DNA from: Paenibacillus monticola
GTDB taxonomy: Bacteria > Bacillota > Bacilli > Paenibacillales > Paenibacillaceae
Direction: 5' to 3'
Length of the DNA: 64,000 nucleotides
Assembly (NCBI RefSeq): GCF_009664975.1
Contig: NZ_WJXB01000004.1
Span: forward strand, 434,001 to 498,000
Below are positions 56,195-64,000 of the stretch, one piece after another; positions within the stretch are counted from its first letter, which is position 1, and each line of letters starts with the position of its first letter. The notes beneath the pieces are model-generated. The model made no database searches. It worked only from the letters and a program-made list of their open reading frames with translations, and was not told where the DNA came from. The translations under genes were made by a program, and so were the position numbers.

Positions 56195-56230
56195 TTTACA
56201 CATGAGGTTGAAATCAACATCATATGTAAA
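56195..56230. promoter_or_regulatory. 36-bp near-perfect palindrome in the S-layer leader
   Basis: The two 18-nt arms match at 15 positions, running from TTTACA to TGTAAA with GTTGA/TCAAC near the centre. It lies between the two promoters and could be a protein operator or a leader hairpin. A second perfect hairpin, TCTGTGA/TCACAGA, is at 56351-56370. Confidence 0.6.
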
Positions 56231-56266
56231 GAGTAAAGCCAATTTGACCAATTGGAAAAATTAAGC

Positions 56267-56295
56267 TTTACGTGACTTGAGGCGCATTATATAAT
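56267..56295 (+). promoter_or_regulatory. Downstream promoter of the S-layer gene
   Basis: TTTACG (56267-56272) and TATAAT (56290-56295) have a 17-bp spacer. With the promoter at 56021 this makes a tandem arrangement common for S-layer genes. Confidence 0.6.
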
Positions 56296-56492
56296 ACTTA
56301 GGTGGAATTAGTAATCTAGTATTGTTATGCCTTGAATTCGTTTACCAGTTTCTGTGATACCCGTCACAGACATTATTTATACTTAATATGCTCAACTCGG
56401 GAAAGGGGGTGCGTATGCTAATGAGTGACATGAGCTACCCATCTAAAGAAGAAACTAAGTTTATGAACGTCCAAGGAGGAGAAAAAAAGGTT

Positions 56493-59189
56493 ATGAAGAA
56501 AATTTTATCCGTAGCTTTATCTACAGCAATGGCATTCTCAATGTTTGCTTCTGTAGCGTTTGGTGAAACAGCAACAACTCCGCAAGCTAAATTTGATGCT
56601 TTGGCAGCTAAGGGTGTTCTTAACGGATATCCGGATGGTCAAGCTCACCTTGAAAAAGATCTTACACGCGCTGAATTCGCTAAGATCGTTACTAAATTGT
56701 TCGATCTTACTGAAGTAACTAACAAATTGTCTTACAAAGACAAAGGTTACACAGCTAAGAACTGGGCTGTTCCTTACATCGAAGCTGTTACTGCAGCTAA
56801 CTTGATGCAAGGTAAAGATACTGTTAAAGGTATCTTCGACTACAATGGTAAAGTAACAGTTGAAGAAGTAGCGGCTGTATTGTTCCGCGCTTTGAAACTT
56901 GAAACACCAACAACAACTGACAACTCTGCATCAGCATGGGCTAAAGGCTATGCTCAAGCAGTAATCAACAAAGGTCTAGTTGCTCAGAACACTAACTTCA
57001 AGAGCAATGCATCCCGCTCTTTGGTAGTAGAAACAGCTTATGCAGTTGATCAACTTGGTCAAGTTGCTATGTTGACTGTAACTTCTGCTGAAGCAACAAG
57101 TCCAACAAGTGTAGTAGTAACTTTCTCAGATAAAACAACTCAAACTGTAACTTTGACAACTGCTCTGGTAGCAGGCGTTGAAACTACAATCAGCTTCAAA
57201 CATATGGAAAAAGATTACACAGCTAAAGTAACTCTGCTAGCACCTAAGGTTGTTTCCGTAACAGCTCCAAATGCTAAACAATTGGTTGTTAAATTCAACC
57301 GTGCTATTGACGGAGAAACTCTTGTTGAAAACACAACTTCTGGTTCATCGTTGATTGACGATGTAATCAAAGTAACTCGTGTTAACAGCAGTGACCAATT
57401 GGTTAATGCTAACAACGCTAGCGTTGTTCTGGCTTCCAATGGTACTGAAGCTTGGATCACTTTTGCTGGCAACGAATACCTCAAAGGTACTTACACTGTT
57501 GTAGTTAATGACAGCGTTAAAACAACTGCAGGAGAAGCTATCCCAGCTTTCACTAACTTGGTGACTGTTGCTGATACCACTGCTCCAACTGTTGCTTCTG
57601 TATCTTCTGTTGCTAAAACAACAACTAACAAAGTTTATGTTAAATTGAGCGAGCCAGTTAAAACTGCTGGATTGATCGCATACGTTAACGGTTCCCCTGC
57701 AAGTGTAAGCCGTGACACATATGCACCGCTTGATGAAGTAACATTGAATACTGGTGCTACATTAACTAGTGGCGCTACTTATGATGTTTCCCTGACTAAC
57801 CTGACTGATTTTGCAGGAAACGTTGCAAGCCCTAACCCAACTAAAACTTCTGTTACTGTAACGTCTGATGCTGCTGCTCCTACAATCGTAAGCGCGACTG
57901 CAATCGGCGACAAGAAGGTCCAAATTGTTTTCAACAAAAATGTTGATTTCAATTCTTTGGTAGGTAGTGTTCGTTTGCTCGATCCTAACGGCGAAAGCAA
58001 AGGTGTATTCCAAATCAATGCTGGTACAGACGGTAAAACGTTTATCTTGGGTTCCCCATTGGCAGCTTTGCCTGACAACGGAACATTCACAGGAACAATC
58101 GTATTTGGAGCAAGTGTACGTGATACACTTGGTAACACTCTGGGTACTGCTTTGTCCCAACCAATTACTTTCACTAAAGACACAGTAGCTCCAACAGTTA
58201 CTAGCGTAACTTACAAAGCGGGAACTGGTATCACTATCAAGTTCTCTGAAGAAGTTACTTACGCTAATGTTTCTGGCTTGACTTTGATCACAGATTCTAC
58301 TGGTGTTGCTAACACTGACCTGACTTATACTAGCCGTTCGAATGACGGTAAATCCTTGACATTCTTTGTAGGTACGGCTGCTGTATCTGGCGCTCAAACT
58401 CTACGTTTGCCAGCTGGTCTGGTAACTGATGCTAGCTTTGCAAAGAACAAATCAGCTGCAACAGTATTGCCTGTATCTGGAAGCACTGTTTCCACTGATG
58501 CTGACAGACCTACAGTTATCAGCGCAGTATATCAAACAGAAGTTGCTACCAGCGCTGATTATGTTATCAATGTGACTGCAACTGACAACACGGAGCTGAA
58601 CACTAAGGTGCTTCAAGATGTTAACAGCTACACATTGGCTGACACTGCACTGCCAATTGGTTCTTATGTAACACTATTGCCAGCAGGTTCAACTCCTACA
58701 AGAGTTGCTCAAGTTCACATTCCTAAGTCCGGCATTAATGCAACTAAAGACTATAAGTTCACAGTTGCTGGTGTTGTTGACACTGCTGGAAACGGTCTGG
58801 AAAATGCATTCATTGCTACAATCAAACTGGGTGACAGAGTAAGTCCTACCCTGTCCACTGCTGTGGTATCTACTTCAGACACCAACACATTGGTTCTGAC
58901 ATTCTCCGAAGCAGTTAAGAATGCTCAACTTGATGACCTTGAATTCAAACTTAACAGTACTGTTGTAACTCCAGCATCGTTTGCCACTATCGGCAATGCA
59001 ACATTGGCTGACAAATACTATGTAACATTCAAAGATGCTAATGGCAATGTTATCGACCTTAACGGTAACACTGTATACACTCTGACTGTTAAAGTTAAAG
59101 ACGCTGATGCTACTACTGGATTCAAAAACTCCATCACTGATGATGAAGGAAACAAAGTTAACACTGGTACTTCTATCCAGGTTAAATAA
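56493..59189 (+). CDS. Major S-layer protein with N-terminal SLH domains
   Basis: From ATG 56493 the 898-residue protein has a classic signal peptide (MKKILSVALSTAMAFSMFASVAFG). Three SLH repeats follow in about residues 28-190; the first has the full TRAE motif, and the later ones are degenerate (TVEE and SRSL). The rest is a series of Ig-like domains rich in Thr, Val, Ala and Asn. Codon use is strongly biased (GTT, GCT, AAC, ACT), unlike neighbouring genes, as in very highly expressed proteins. The frame stays open upstream, and ATG 56415 has its own GGAAAGGGGG site, so an extended product is possible. It should bind the pyruvylated wall polymer made by csaB. Confidence 0.9.
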   Translation: MKKILSVALSTAMAFSMFASVAFGETATTPQAKFDALAAKGVLNGYPDGQAHLEKDLTRAEFAKIVTKLFDLTEVTNKLSYKDKGYTAKNWAVPYIEAVTAANLMQGKDTVKGIFDYNGKVTVEEVAAVLFRALKLETPTTTDNSASAWAKGYAQAVINKGLVAQNTNFKSNASRSLVVETAYAVDQLGQVAMLTVTSAEATSPTSVVVTFSDKTTQTVTLTTALVAGVETTISFKHMEKDYTAKVTLLAPKVVSVTAPNAKQLVVKFNRAIDGETLVENTTSGSSLIDDVIKVTRVNSSDQLVNANNASVVLASNGTEAWITFAGNEYLKGTYTVVVNDSVKTTAGEAIPAFTNLVTVADTTAPTVASVSSVAKTTTNKVYVKLSEPVKTAGLIAYVNGSPASVSRDTYAPLDEVTLNTGATLTSGATYDVSLTNLTDFAGNVASPNPTKTSVTVTSDAAAPTIVSATAIGDKKVQIVFNKNVDFNSLVGSVRLLDPNGESKGVFQINAGTDGKTFILGSPLAALPDNGTFTGTIVFGASVRDTLGNTLGTALSQPITFTKDTVAPTVTSVTYKAGTGITIKFSEEVTYANVSGLTLITDSTGVANTDLTYTSRSNDGKSLTFFVGTAAVSGAQTLRLPAGLVTDASFAKNKSAATVLPVSGSTVSTDADRPTVISAVYQTEVATSADYVINVTATDNTELNTKVLQDVNSYTLADTALPIGSYVTLLPAGSTPTRVAQVHIPKSGINATKDYKFTVAGVVDTAGNGLENAFIATIKLGDRVSPTLSTAVVSTSDTNTLVLTFSEAVKNAQLDDLEFKLNSTVVTPASFATIGNATLADKYYVTFKDANGNVIDLNGNTVYTLTVKVKDADATTGFKNSITDDEGNKVNTGTSIQVK

Positions 59190-59208
59190 TTTTTAATACC
59201 GAAACACA

Positions 59209-59240
59209 GAATAGCCTCTTCGGAGGCTATTCTTTTTTTT
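59209..59240 (+). terminator. Strong terminator of the S-layer gene
   Basis: GAATAGCCTC, loop TTCG, GAGGCTATTC, then eight T. Confidence 0.95.
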
Positions 59241-59271
59241 AGGCATTTTACATTTTACAAGGAGGAACACC

Positions 59272-59820
59272 ATGAAACCAATTTGGAAAGTTTCAGTAGC
59301 AGCAGTTTTATTAGCTGGTGGTATTTGGGCGGGATCACTGGTTAATGTTACAGCAGAAGGCGCAGGCGTGGGCTCTCAGCCTGGCACAGCGGACGACCCA
59401 GTTGTCACTAAGAGTTATGTGGATCAACAAATTCAGAAAGCTCTGCAAGGCGGGGGACTCACAACACCTATTGCCACAGTTGCTCCAACTGCAACCCCTA
59501 GCCCCGGAGCTACTACACCAGTTACTACTCCCAGTCAGAACACGAGTGATGAATCTAAGATTGTTGATGTAAAACCAGGTCAAACCTTAATTGCATCTGC
59601 AGGAGCAGAATTTATTGTTCGTGCGGGTAAAGCTGTTATTTATTCTCAAGATAGTAATGGTGTTGCGGATTTAACAGATGGAAAAGATCTTACGAACGGT
59701 CAGGCTGCACCATCGAATCATTTATTGTCTTTTCCCCGTGATGGACGTGGGATAGCAGTCCAGACTGATCAAACTCTGGGGCTTGTTGTAATGGTTCGCG
59801 GTGGATATACGCTAAAGTGA
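59272..59820 (+). CDS. Unknown secreted protein with Thr/Pro-rich linker
   Basis: The 182-residue protein has a signal peptide (about residues 1-28), a DDPVVTKSYVDQQI segment and a Pro/Thr/Ala-rich linker (about 62-92). A C-terminal domain of some 85 residues has short beta-like runs such as DVKPGQTLIASAGAEFIVRAG. The DPVVTKSYVD segment recurs in many Firmicute exported proteins; its function is not known to me. AAGGAGGAA precedes the ATG. It may be exposed at the wall with the S-layer. Confidence 0.75.
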   Translation: MKPIWKVSVAAVLLAGGIWAGSLVNVTAEGAGVGSQPGTADDPVVTKSYVDQQIQKALQGGGLTTPIATVAPTATPSPGATTPVTTPSQNTSDESKIVDVKPGQTLIASAGAEFIVRAGKAVIYSQDSNGVADLTDGKDLTNGQAAPSNHLLSFPRDGRGIAVQTDQTLGLVVMVRGGYTLK

Positions 59821-59991
59821 TTTAACCATTAATATAGATTAAGTTTGCCCTTTAAGCTGGAAATCATACCATAACTGAATATACGATATACGGGACTCTT
59901 TTCCACACTTAACAAACATTGAGACGATTGAAGGCATCTTAATCTGCGCACAATATTCCTGTAATCTTAAAAAACTCAGGAGGTGCAGCTC

Positions 59992-60264
59992 ATGGCACGT
60001 AACAATCGCGTGGTTATACCAGAAAGTCGGACAATGTTGAAACAAATGAAATATGAAATTGCTGCTGAATTTGGTTTATATGGGGCTAATTATGGAGGGG
60101 GAGCAGATACAGAGTTTGCTTCGGAATTGGGAGCTCTTGGGGACTCCGGTAGCTCTAATCATAGTCCATACCTCGGACATCTTTCATCCAGGGATAATGG
60201 TTCCGTTGGCGGTGAAATAACGAAGAGACTTGTAAAGCAAGCCGAGCAAGCCCTTTTTCTATAA
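59992..60264 (+). CDS. Alpha/beta-type small acid-soluble spore protein, enlarged form
   Basis: The 90-residue protein ends with the SASP hallmark NGSVGGEITKRLVKQAEQ and has the N-terminal helix region with EIAAEFG, which resembles the germination-protease site. These proteins coat spore DNA. Ordinary family members are about 60-70 residues. Here an extra stretch of roughly 25-30 residues, rich in Gly and Ser and containing a second protease-site-like EFASELG, separates the two DNA-binding helices. ATG 59992 has CAGGAGG upstream. Confidence 0.88.
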   Translation: MARNNRVVIPESRTMLKQMKYEIAAEFGLYGANYGGGADTEFASELGALGDSGSSNHSPYLGHLSSRDNGSVGGEITKRLVKQAEQALFL

Positions 60265-60362
60265 TTATTGAAGAATTGTTGTTGGAATAAGTTCCTGATA
60301 ATTTTGTAATGAATATCCATTTATTAGAGCTTAGTTATTCTTAATAAACAACCTGCTAAAAA

Positions 60363-60391
60363 TTGACACCATCTCATAAATAAGATAATAT
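60363..60391 (+). promoter_or_regulatory. Strong promoter upstream of metK
   Basis: A perfect TTGACA (60363-60368) and TAATAT (60386-60391) are 17 bp apart. An intrinsic terminator lies only about 15 nt beyond the expected start. The 304-bp gap between the spore protein gene and metK holds only these two elements; no SAM-I riboswitch core was found. Confidence 0.75.
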
Positions 60392-60411
60392 GATTTTTGA
60401 GGAAAGCCATA

Positions 60412-60444
60412 AACCTTTTCCACTATGGGAAAGGTTCATTTTTT
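60412..60444 (+). terminator. Intrinsic terminator between spore protein gene and metK
   Basis: AACCTTTTCC pairs with GGGAAAGGTT (one G-T pair) around a 5-nt loop, then CATTTTTT. It could end the spore protein transcript or act as an attenuator on the promoter at 60363. Confidence 0.8.
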
Positions 60445-60568
60445 GCAGAAATTGCAGGAATATTAGGGAAATGGCCATCCGGGAATCTAGCAATTTTATT
60501 CACCTATAAACTGTTAGGTTCAAGGCACTTATACATCATCATACTATCCATATAGGAGGTTGTTATAC

Positions 60569-61771
60569 ATGTCTATTACAGGGCGCCATTTATTCACTTC
60601 CGAGTCTGTAACGGAAGGGCATCCGGATAAAATCTGTGACCAGATATCTGATGCGGTTCTAGACGCATTTCTGGCTAATGATCCAAACGCACGTGTTGCC
60701 TGCGAAGTAGCAGTAGCAACGGGACTTGTATTGGTTATCGGAGAGATTAGTACCAAATCGGAATATGTTGATATTCCAGCGATTGTGCGAAATACGATTA
60801 AAGAAATAGGTTACACCAATGCCACCTATGGCTTTGACTACAACACATGTGCAGTATTAACTTCTCTTAATGAGCAATCCGCAGATATTGCCCAGGGAGT
60901 AAATGCAGCTCTGGAGAACCGCGATCCGGCACAGCTAGCCCAAGAAACGGCTAATATCGGCGCTGGCGATCAAGGTTTGATGTTTGGTTTTGCTACTAAC
61001 GAGACTCCAGAATTGATGCCATTACCTATTGCTTTGTCTCATCGCATAGCTCGTCGTTTAGCAGAAGTACGTAAGAATGGAACTTTAGAATACCTACGCC
61101 CCGATGGCAAAACTCAAGTAACTATTGAATATTTTAATGAAAAGCCAGTTCGTGTAGATACCATCGTTGTATCCACGCAACATGCGGAAGAAATTACACT
61201 TGAGCAAATTCAGGCAGATATCAAAGAACATGTTATTTTGCCAGTTGTCCCAGCGGTACTGCTTGATGAGGATACTAAGTACTTTATTAATCCTACCGGT
61301 CGTTTTGTTATTGGTGGGCCTCAAGGGGATGCTGGCTTAACTGGCCGTAAGATTATTGTAGATACGTATGGCGGTTATGCTCGTCATGGCGGCGGTGCAT
61401 TTTCTGGTAAAGATCCAACAAAAGTTGACCGTTCTGCAGCCTATGCAGCCCGTTATGTGGCTAAGAATCTTGTAGCTGCTGGCCTTGCGGATAAGTGTGA
61501 GATTCAATTAGCTTATGCCATTGGTGTTGCTAATCCGGTTTCAATTAGTGTAGATACATATGGAACAGGTAAGATCAGCGAAGAAAAGCTGGCCCAGATG
61601 ATCAGTGATAACTTTGATCTTCGACCTGCCGGTATTATCTCTATGCTTGATTTGCGTAAACCTATATATAAACAAACTGCTGCGTATGGCCATTTTGGGC
61701 GTACGGATTTAGATTTGCCTTGGGAACGTGTCGATAAGGCAGAACTGCTGAGATCACAGGCGGGTTTGTAG
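60569..61771 (+). CDS. metK: S-adenosylmethionine synthase
   Basis: The 400-residue enzyme makes SAM from methionine and ATP. It has the N-terminal [23 protein letters not shown], the [12 protein letters not shown] hexapeptide-type loop and the P-loop-like [22 protein letters not shown] 60569 has TAGGAGG upstream. Length and motifs are standard. Confidence 0.97.
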   Translation: MSITGRHLFTSESVTEGHPDKICDQISDAVLDAFLANDPNARVACEVAVATGLVLVIGEISTKSEYVDIPAIVRNTIKEIGYTNATYGFDYNTCAVLTSLNEQSADIAQGVNAALENRDPAQLAQETANIGAGDQGLMFGFATNETPELMPLPIALSHRIARRLAEVRKNGTLEYLRPDGKTQVTIEYFNEKPVRVDTIVVSTQHAEEITLEQIQADIKEHVILPVVPAVLLDEDTKYFINPTGRFVIGGPQGDAGLTGRKIIVDTYGGYARHGGGAFSGKDPTKVDRSAAYAARYVAKNLVAAGLADKCEIQLAYAIGVANPVSISVDTYGTGKISEEKLAQMISDNFDLRPAGIISMLDLRKPIYKQTAAYGHFGRTDLDLPWERVDKAELLRSQAGL

Positions 61772-61822
61772 CACGTTTCGTTAAATGTTTATTGTTTAAA
61801 GATTAACTCGTTCATATTATAG

Positions 61823-61873
61823 ACCCGCGAGGAAGGCACTTCGATAGAAGTACTTAACTTGCGGGTTATTTTG
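61823..61873 (+). terminator. Terminator of metK
   Basis: ACCCGCGAG pairs with CTTGCGGGT across an inner ACTTC/GAAGT hairpin, followed by TATTTTG. Confidence 0.7.
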
Positions 61874-62006
61874 TGTGCTGATATGGAATAAGCTTAGTGT
61901 TTTCTCTCCGGATGAGATGATTACTAAACTTTGGAAGTCGTTTAACCGAAATAAAAGAATATATACATAAAGATGACAGTATGGCTTGAGAGGAGTTTAT
62001 CACGGC

Positions 62007-64000
62007 ATGAAAAGAAAAATTTCAATATGGACGGTTCTCATTCTGGCTGGAGATTTGTTGCTAGGGGTAGGGAGTGCGTCAGTCGGAATTGGAGCATCTG
62101 CAGTATATGCTGCATCTGAGTTTGGCATGGTAACCACACCATCTGCAGGAGCATCCTATGTAAGTATAGGCTCATCTCTTAGATTGAGTTTTGATCGGCA
62201 GGTGAATCCGCAAACTGGAAATATTATTATTACCCCGCAAGGCTCCAGTGACCCCTTTGTGACTATTCCTATCGGTACCTCAGGATTAATCGGCAGCTCC
62301 AAAGACTATGAAATTAAATGGGATGCTAGTCTGCATTTCATACCCAATAAGACATATATAGTAACCGTACCAAAGGGCTTATTTAAGGATAGTACTGGAG
62401 CTGAATCCTCATTAACAAGTTGGTCGTTTACAACCGCACCTGAGATCAATACAGGAATTACAGTGAGTAATTTCACACCTGCTAATAATGCCAGGGTTGA
62501 TTCTGGAGCATTAGCGCAGATTAGCTTGAAGTTGGATAAACCATTGCAAAAGGGTGGGGGGGCCATCAGACTTCTTTCTTCTGCTGACAATTCTATTATT
62601 CAGGAATTTATAATGAAGGATGGAGAGTCAGGTGTTGCTATGGTGAGTGACACTGCGTCCACAACAGTTACCTTAAGCCTAACAAATAAATTAGCGACCG
62701 GAAGTAATTATTATGTACTTATTGATTCCTACGCCTTTAAGGATGCAGATGATAAGACCTTCTCAGGCATATCCAGTGGTAATGTATGGAGTTTTTCCAC
62801 TATAGGTGCAGCAGCTATCCCAGTCACGTTAAATCCGGCAGCAGGAGCAGTAAGTGTATCTGCTTCCGGAGCGCTACAGCTCAACTTTGATCGTCCTATG
62901 ATGCCTGCAACGGGCTATATTACTGTATCTCCTGGTACTGCCGATGATGCCAGGACACGATGGGTCAACGTGAATTCCACAGCAGTAACGGGTGGCGGGA
63001 GTAAGAATATTCTACTTTCTCCGGCATCTACAGCAAACCCGCTTCTCAGTAATACACTATATACAGTTACTATACCTCAAGGGGCTTTCTACGATCAGGA
63101 TGGAAATGTTTTTCCTGCTACCGCTCCTTATACTTGGAGCTTTACCACGGCGTCCTTGACGAGTGTTGGAGTAACCTCTTTGATACCTGCAGACCGAAGT
63201 GAGTCTGTGGATATTAACAAAGCTATTACGCTTACCTTTAACCGAGATGTAATTTATAACAGCTCTATTGTGAAAAGTGTAGCACTCTACAAAAGCAGCG
63301 GGATACAGACTCCTGTAACTATAACACAGAGCGGGACTACGGCCGGAGCAAAAGAATATACTATAAAGCCTACCGCCGCTCTGGAGTATAATTCAACCTA
63401 TTACATTGACATTGCTAAGGGTGCCTTCTCCGATGCTACTGATCCAGCCTCTATATATGGTGGGCTGAGTGGTGCTAATTCCTGGAGTTTCCGTACCCTT
63501 GCTCTGGATTCAACAGCACCTATACTTACATCGGCACAACTGGATAATAACCGAACGATTCGCTTGAAGTATAATGAAACACTCAATTCAGCGGTTGCTC
63601 TGCTACCCTCGAGCTTCCAGGTAACTGTTAATGATGAAAATCGTGCAATAGAAAGCGTCTCTATTCAGGGTGATAGTGTCTTAGTGATACTCAGTACAGG
63701 GATTGCTGTGGGCCAAGTCGTGAAGCTTAGCTATACCGGGGGGTTGCGGACCATTCAGGATTCCAGCGGGAATCCAGTGAGCACCTTTTCTTTAAAGTCA
63801 ATTACTAATTCTATCGAGTCTTCAATGCCATTACCCCAGGAAGGTAGGATCACGGGCAAATCAGTAGCATTAAAATTTAATGATTCGCTAAAAGCGGTCT
63901 CTACGTATGCCCAAAGCCAATTTTTAGTGACCGCTGATGGATATTCACTTGGAGTAAACTCCATCAGCTTGAGCGGGAATACTGTATATCTGGGGCTGAA
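62007..64000 (+). CDS. Secreted Ig-like (Big_5/SbsA-type) repeat protein, N-terminal part
   Basis: The frame is open from ATG 62007 to the window edge (664 codons). A signal peptide ends near ASAVYAAS (residue about 35). Then come at least three tandem domains of roughly 115-120 residues, each ending in a WSF(T/S)T motif (near residues 142, 260 and 387), with a variant WSFRT near 494. Each contains the (L/I)TF(N/D)R-type strand and the YTVTIPxGxF(Y/K)D segment of bacterial Ig-like domains. AGAGGAG precedes the start. Related S-layer-associated proteins carry SLH domains, but any here would be beyond the window. Confidence 0.82.
   Translation, partial: MKRKISIWTVLILAGDLLLGVGSASVGIGASAVYAASEFGMVTTPSAGASYVSIGSSLRLSFDRQVNPQTGNIIITPQGSSDPFVTIPIGTSGLIGSSKDYEIKWDASLHFIPNKTYIVTVPKGLFKDSTGAESSLTSWSFTTAPEINTGITVSNFTPANNARVDSGALAQISLKLDKPLQKGGGAIRLLSSADNSIIQEFIMKDGESGVAMVSDTASTTVTLSLTNKLATGSNYYVLIDSYAFKDADDKTFSGISSGNVWSFSTIGAAAIPVTLNPAAGAVSVSASGALQLNFDRPMMPATGYITVSPGTADDARTRWVNVNSTAVTGGGSKNILLSPASTANPLLSNTLYTVTIPQGAFYDQDGNVFPATAPYTWSFTTASLTSVGVTSLIPADRSESVDINKAITLTFNRDVIYNSSIVKSVALYKSSGIQTPVTITQSGTTAGAKEYTIKPTAALEYNSTYYIDIAKGAFSDATDPASIYGGLSGANSWSFRTLALDSTAPILTSAQLDNNRTIRLKYNETLNSAVALLPSSFQVTVNDENRAIESVSIQGDSVLVILSTGIAVGQVVKLSYTGGLRTIQDSSGNPVSTFSLKSITNSIESSMPLPQEGRITGKSVALKFNDSLKAVSTYAQSQFLVTADGYSLGVNSISLSGNTVYLGL

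Noticed and set aside
60265-60568. SAM-I (S-box) riboswitch before metK
   Set aside because: None of the S-box core sequences are visible; only a promoter and a terminator hairpin were found.

Overview
The window is a chromosomal segment of a spore-forming, S-layered member of the Bacillota, most likely Paenibacillus or a close relative. Supporting signs are the sporulation genes spoIIR, spoIID, spoIIQ and spoIIID, an alpha/beta-type spore protein gene, the csaB-tagA-tagO block followed by SLH-domain wall proteins, and a core gene order close to the Bacillus subtilis prfA-prmC-spoIIR-ywlC-ywlD-ywlE-ywlG-glyA-upp-atp region. No rRNA, tRNA, CRISPR array, prophage or complete insertion sequence was seen. 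All genes read on the plus strand except a partial one at the left edge.

Layout. 1-323 is the start of a minus-strand phospholipase-D-like protein. 477-11012 is a carotenoid locus: a MerR/B12-binding photoreceptor-type regulator (CarH/LitR family), three CrtI-family flavoenzymes, a frameshifted crtM, a CruF-like hydratase, an acyltransferase, a glycosyltransferase and a type 2 IPP isomerase. Both the regulator gene and the crt operon are preceded by three 11-bp direct repeats that begin 3 nt before the -10 hexamer, the arrangement expected of a CarH operator. 11059-13411 holds a GNAT acetyltransferase, a palindromic intergenic element and an S41 lipoprotein protease. 13624-16920 is ychF, prfA and prmC. 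17035-19570 is a tandem pair of RodA/FtsW-family genes. 19663-27687 is spoIIR, sua5, mntP, ywlE, a ZTP riboswitch with ywlG and glyA, then upp and mnaA. 27871-35428 is the complete atpZIBEFHAGDC operon. 35725-43413 is a DUF1146 protein, murA, spoIID, spoIIQ, spoIIID, mbl, two flagellar rod/hook-type genes and epuA. 43705-51219 is fabZ, a phosphohexomutase, a DUF5693 membrane protein, csaB, tagA and tagO. 51381-64000 carries three secreted wall-type proteins (two with SLH domains), small unknown proteins, a spore protein and metK.

How it fits together. The regulator, if B12-bound in the dark, would hold the crt operon and its own gene off. The crt enzymes would make an oxidised, hydroxylated, glycosylated and acylated C30 carotenoid, although crtM appears broken. 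The csaB-tagA-tagO block would build and pyruvylate the secondary wall polymer to which the downstream SLH proteins attach.

Unexplained structure. A 37-41 bp hairpin repeat with a UUCG-type loop lies in tandem in the atpA-atpG and atpD-atpC spacers, with a single unit between the two flagellar genes; in all three places it ends just before the Shine-Dalgarno sequence. An 85-bp dispersed element occurs after glyA and after atpC. The major S-layer gene has two promoters, a 36-bp palindrome and two in-frame starts, each with its own ribosome-binding site.
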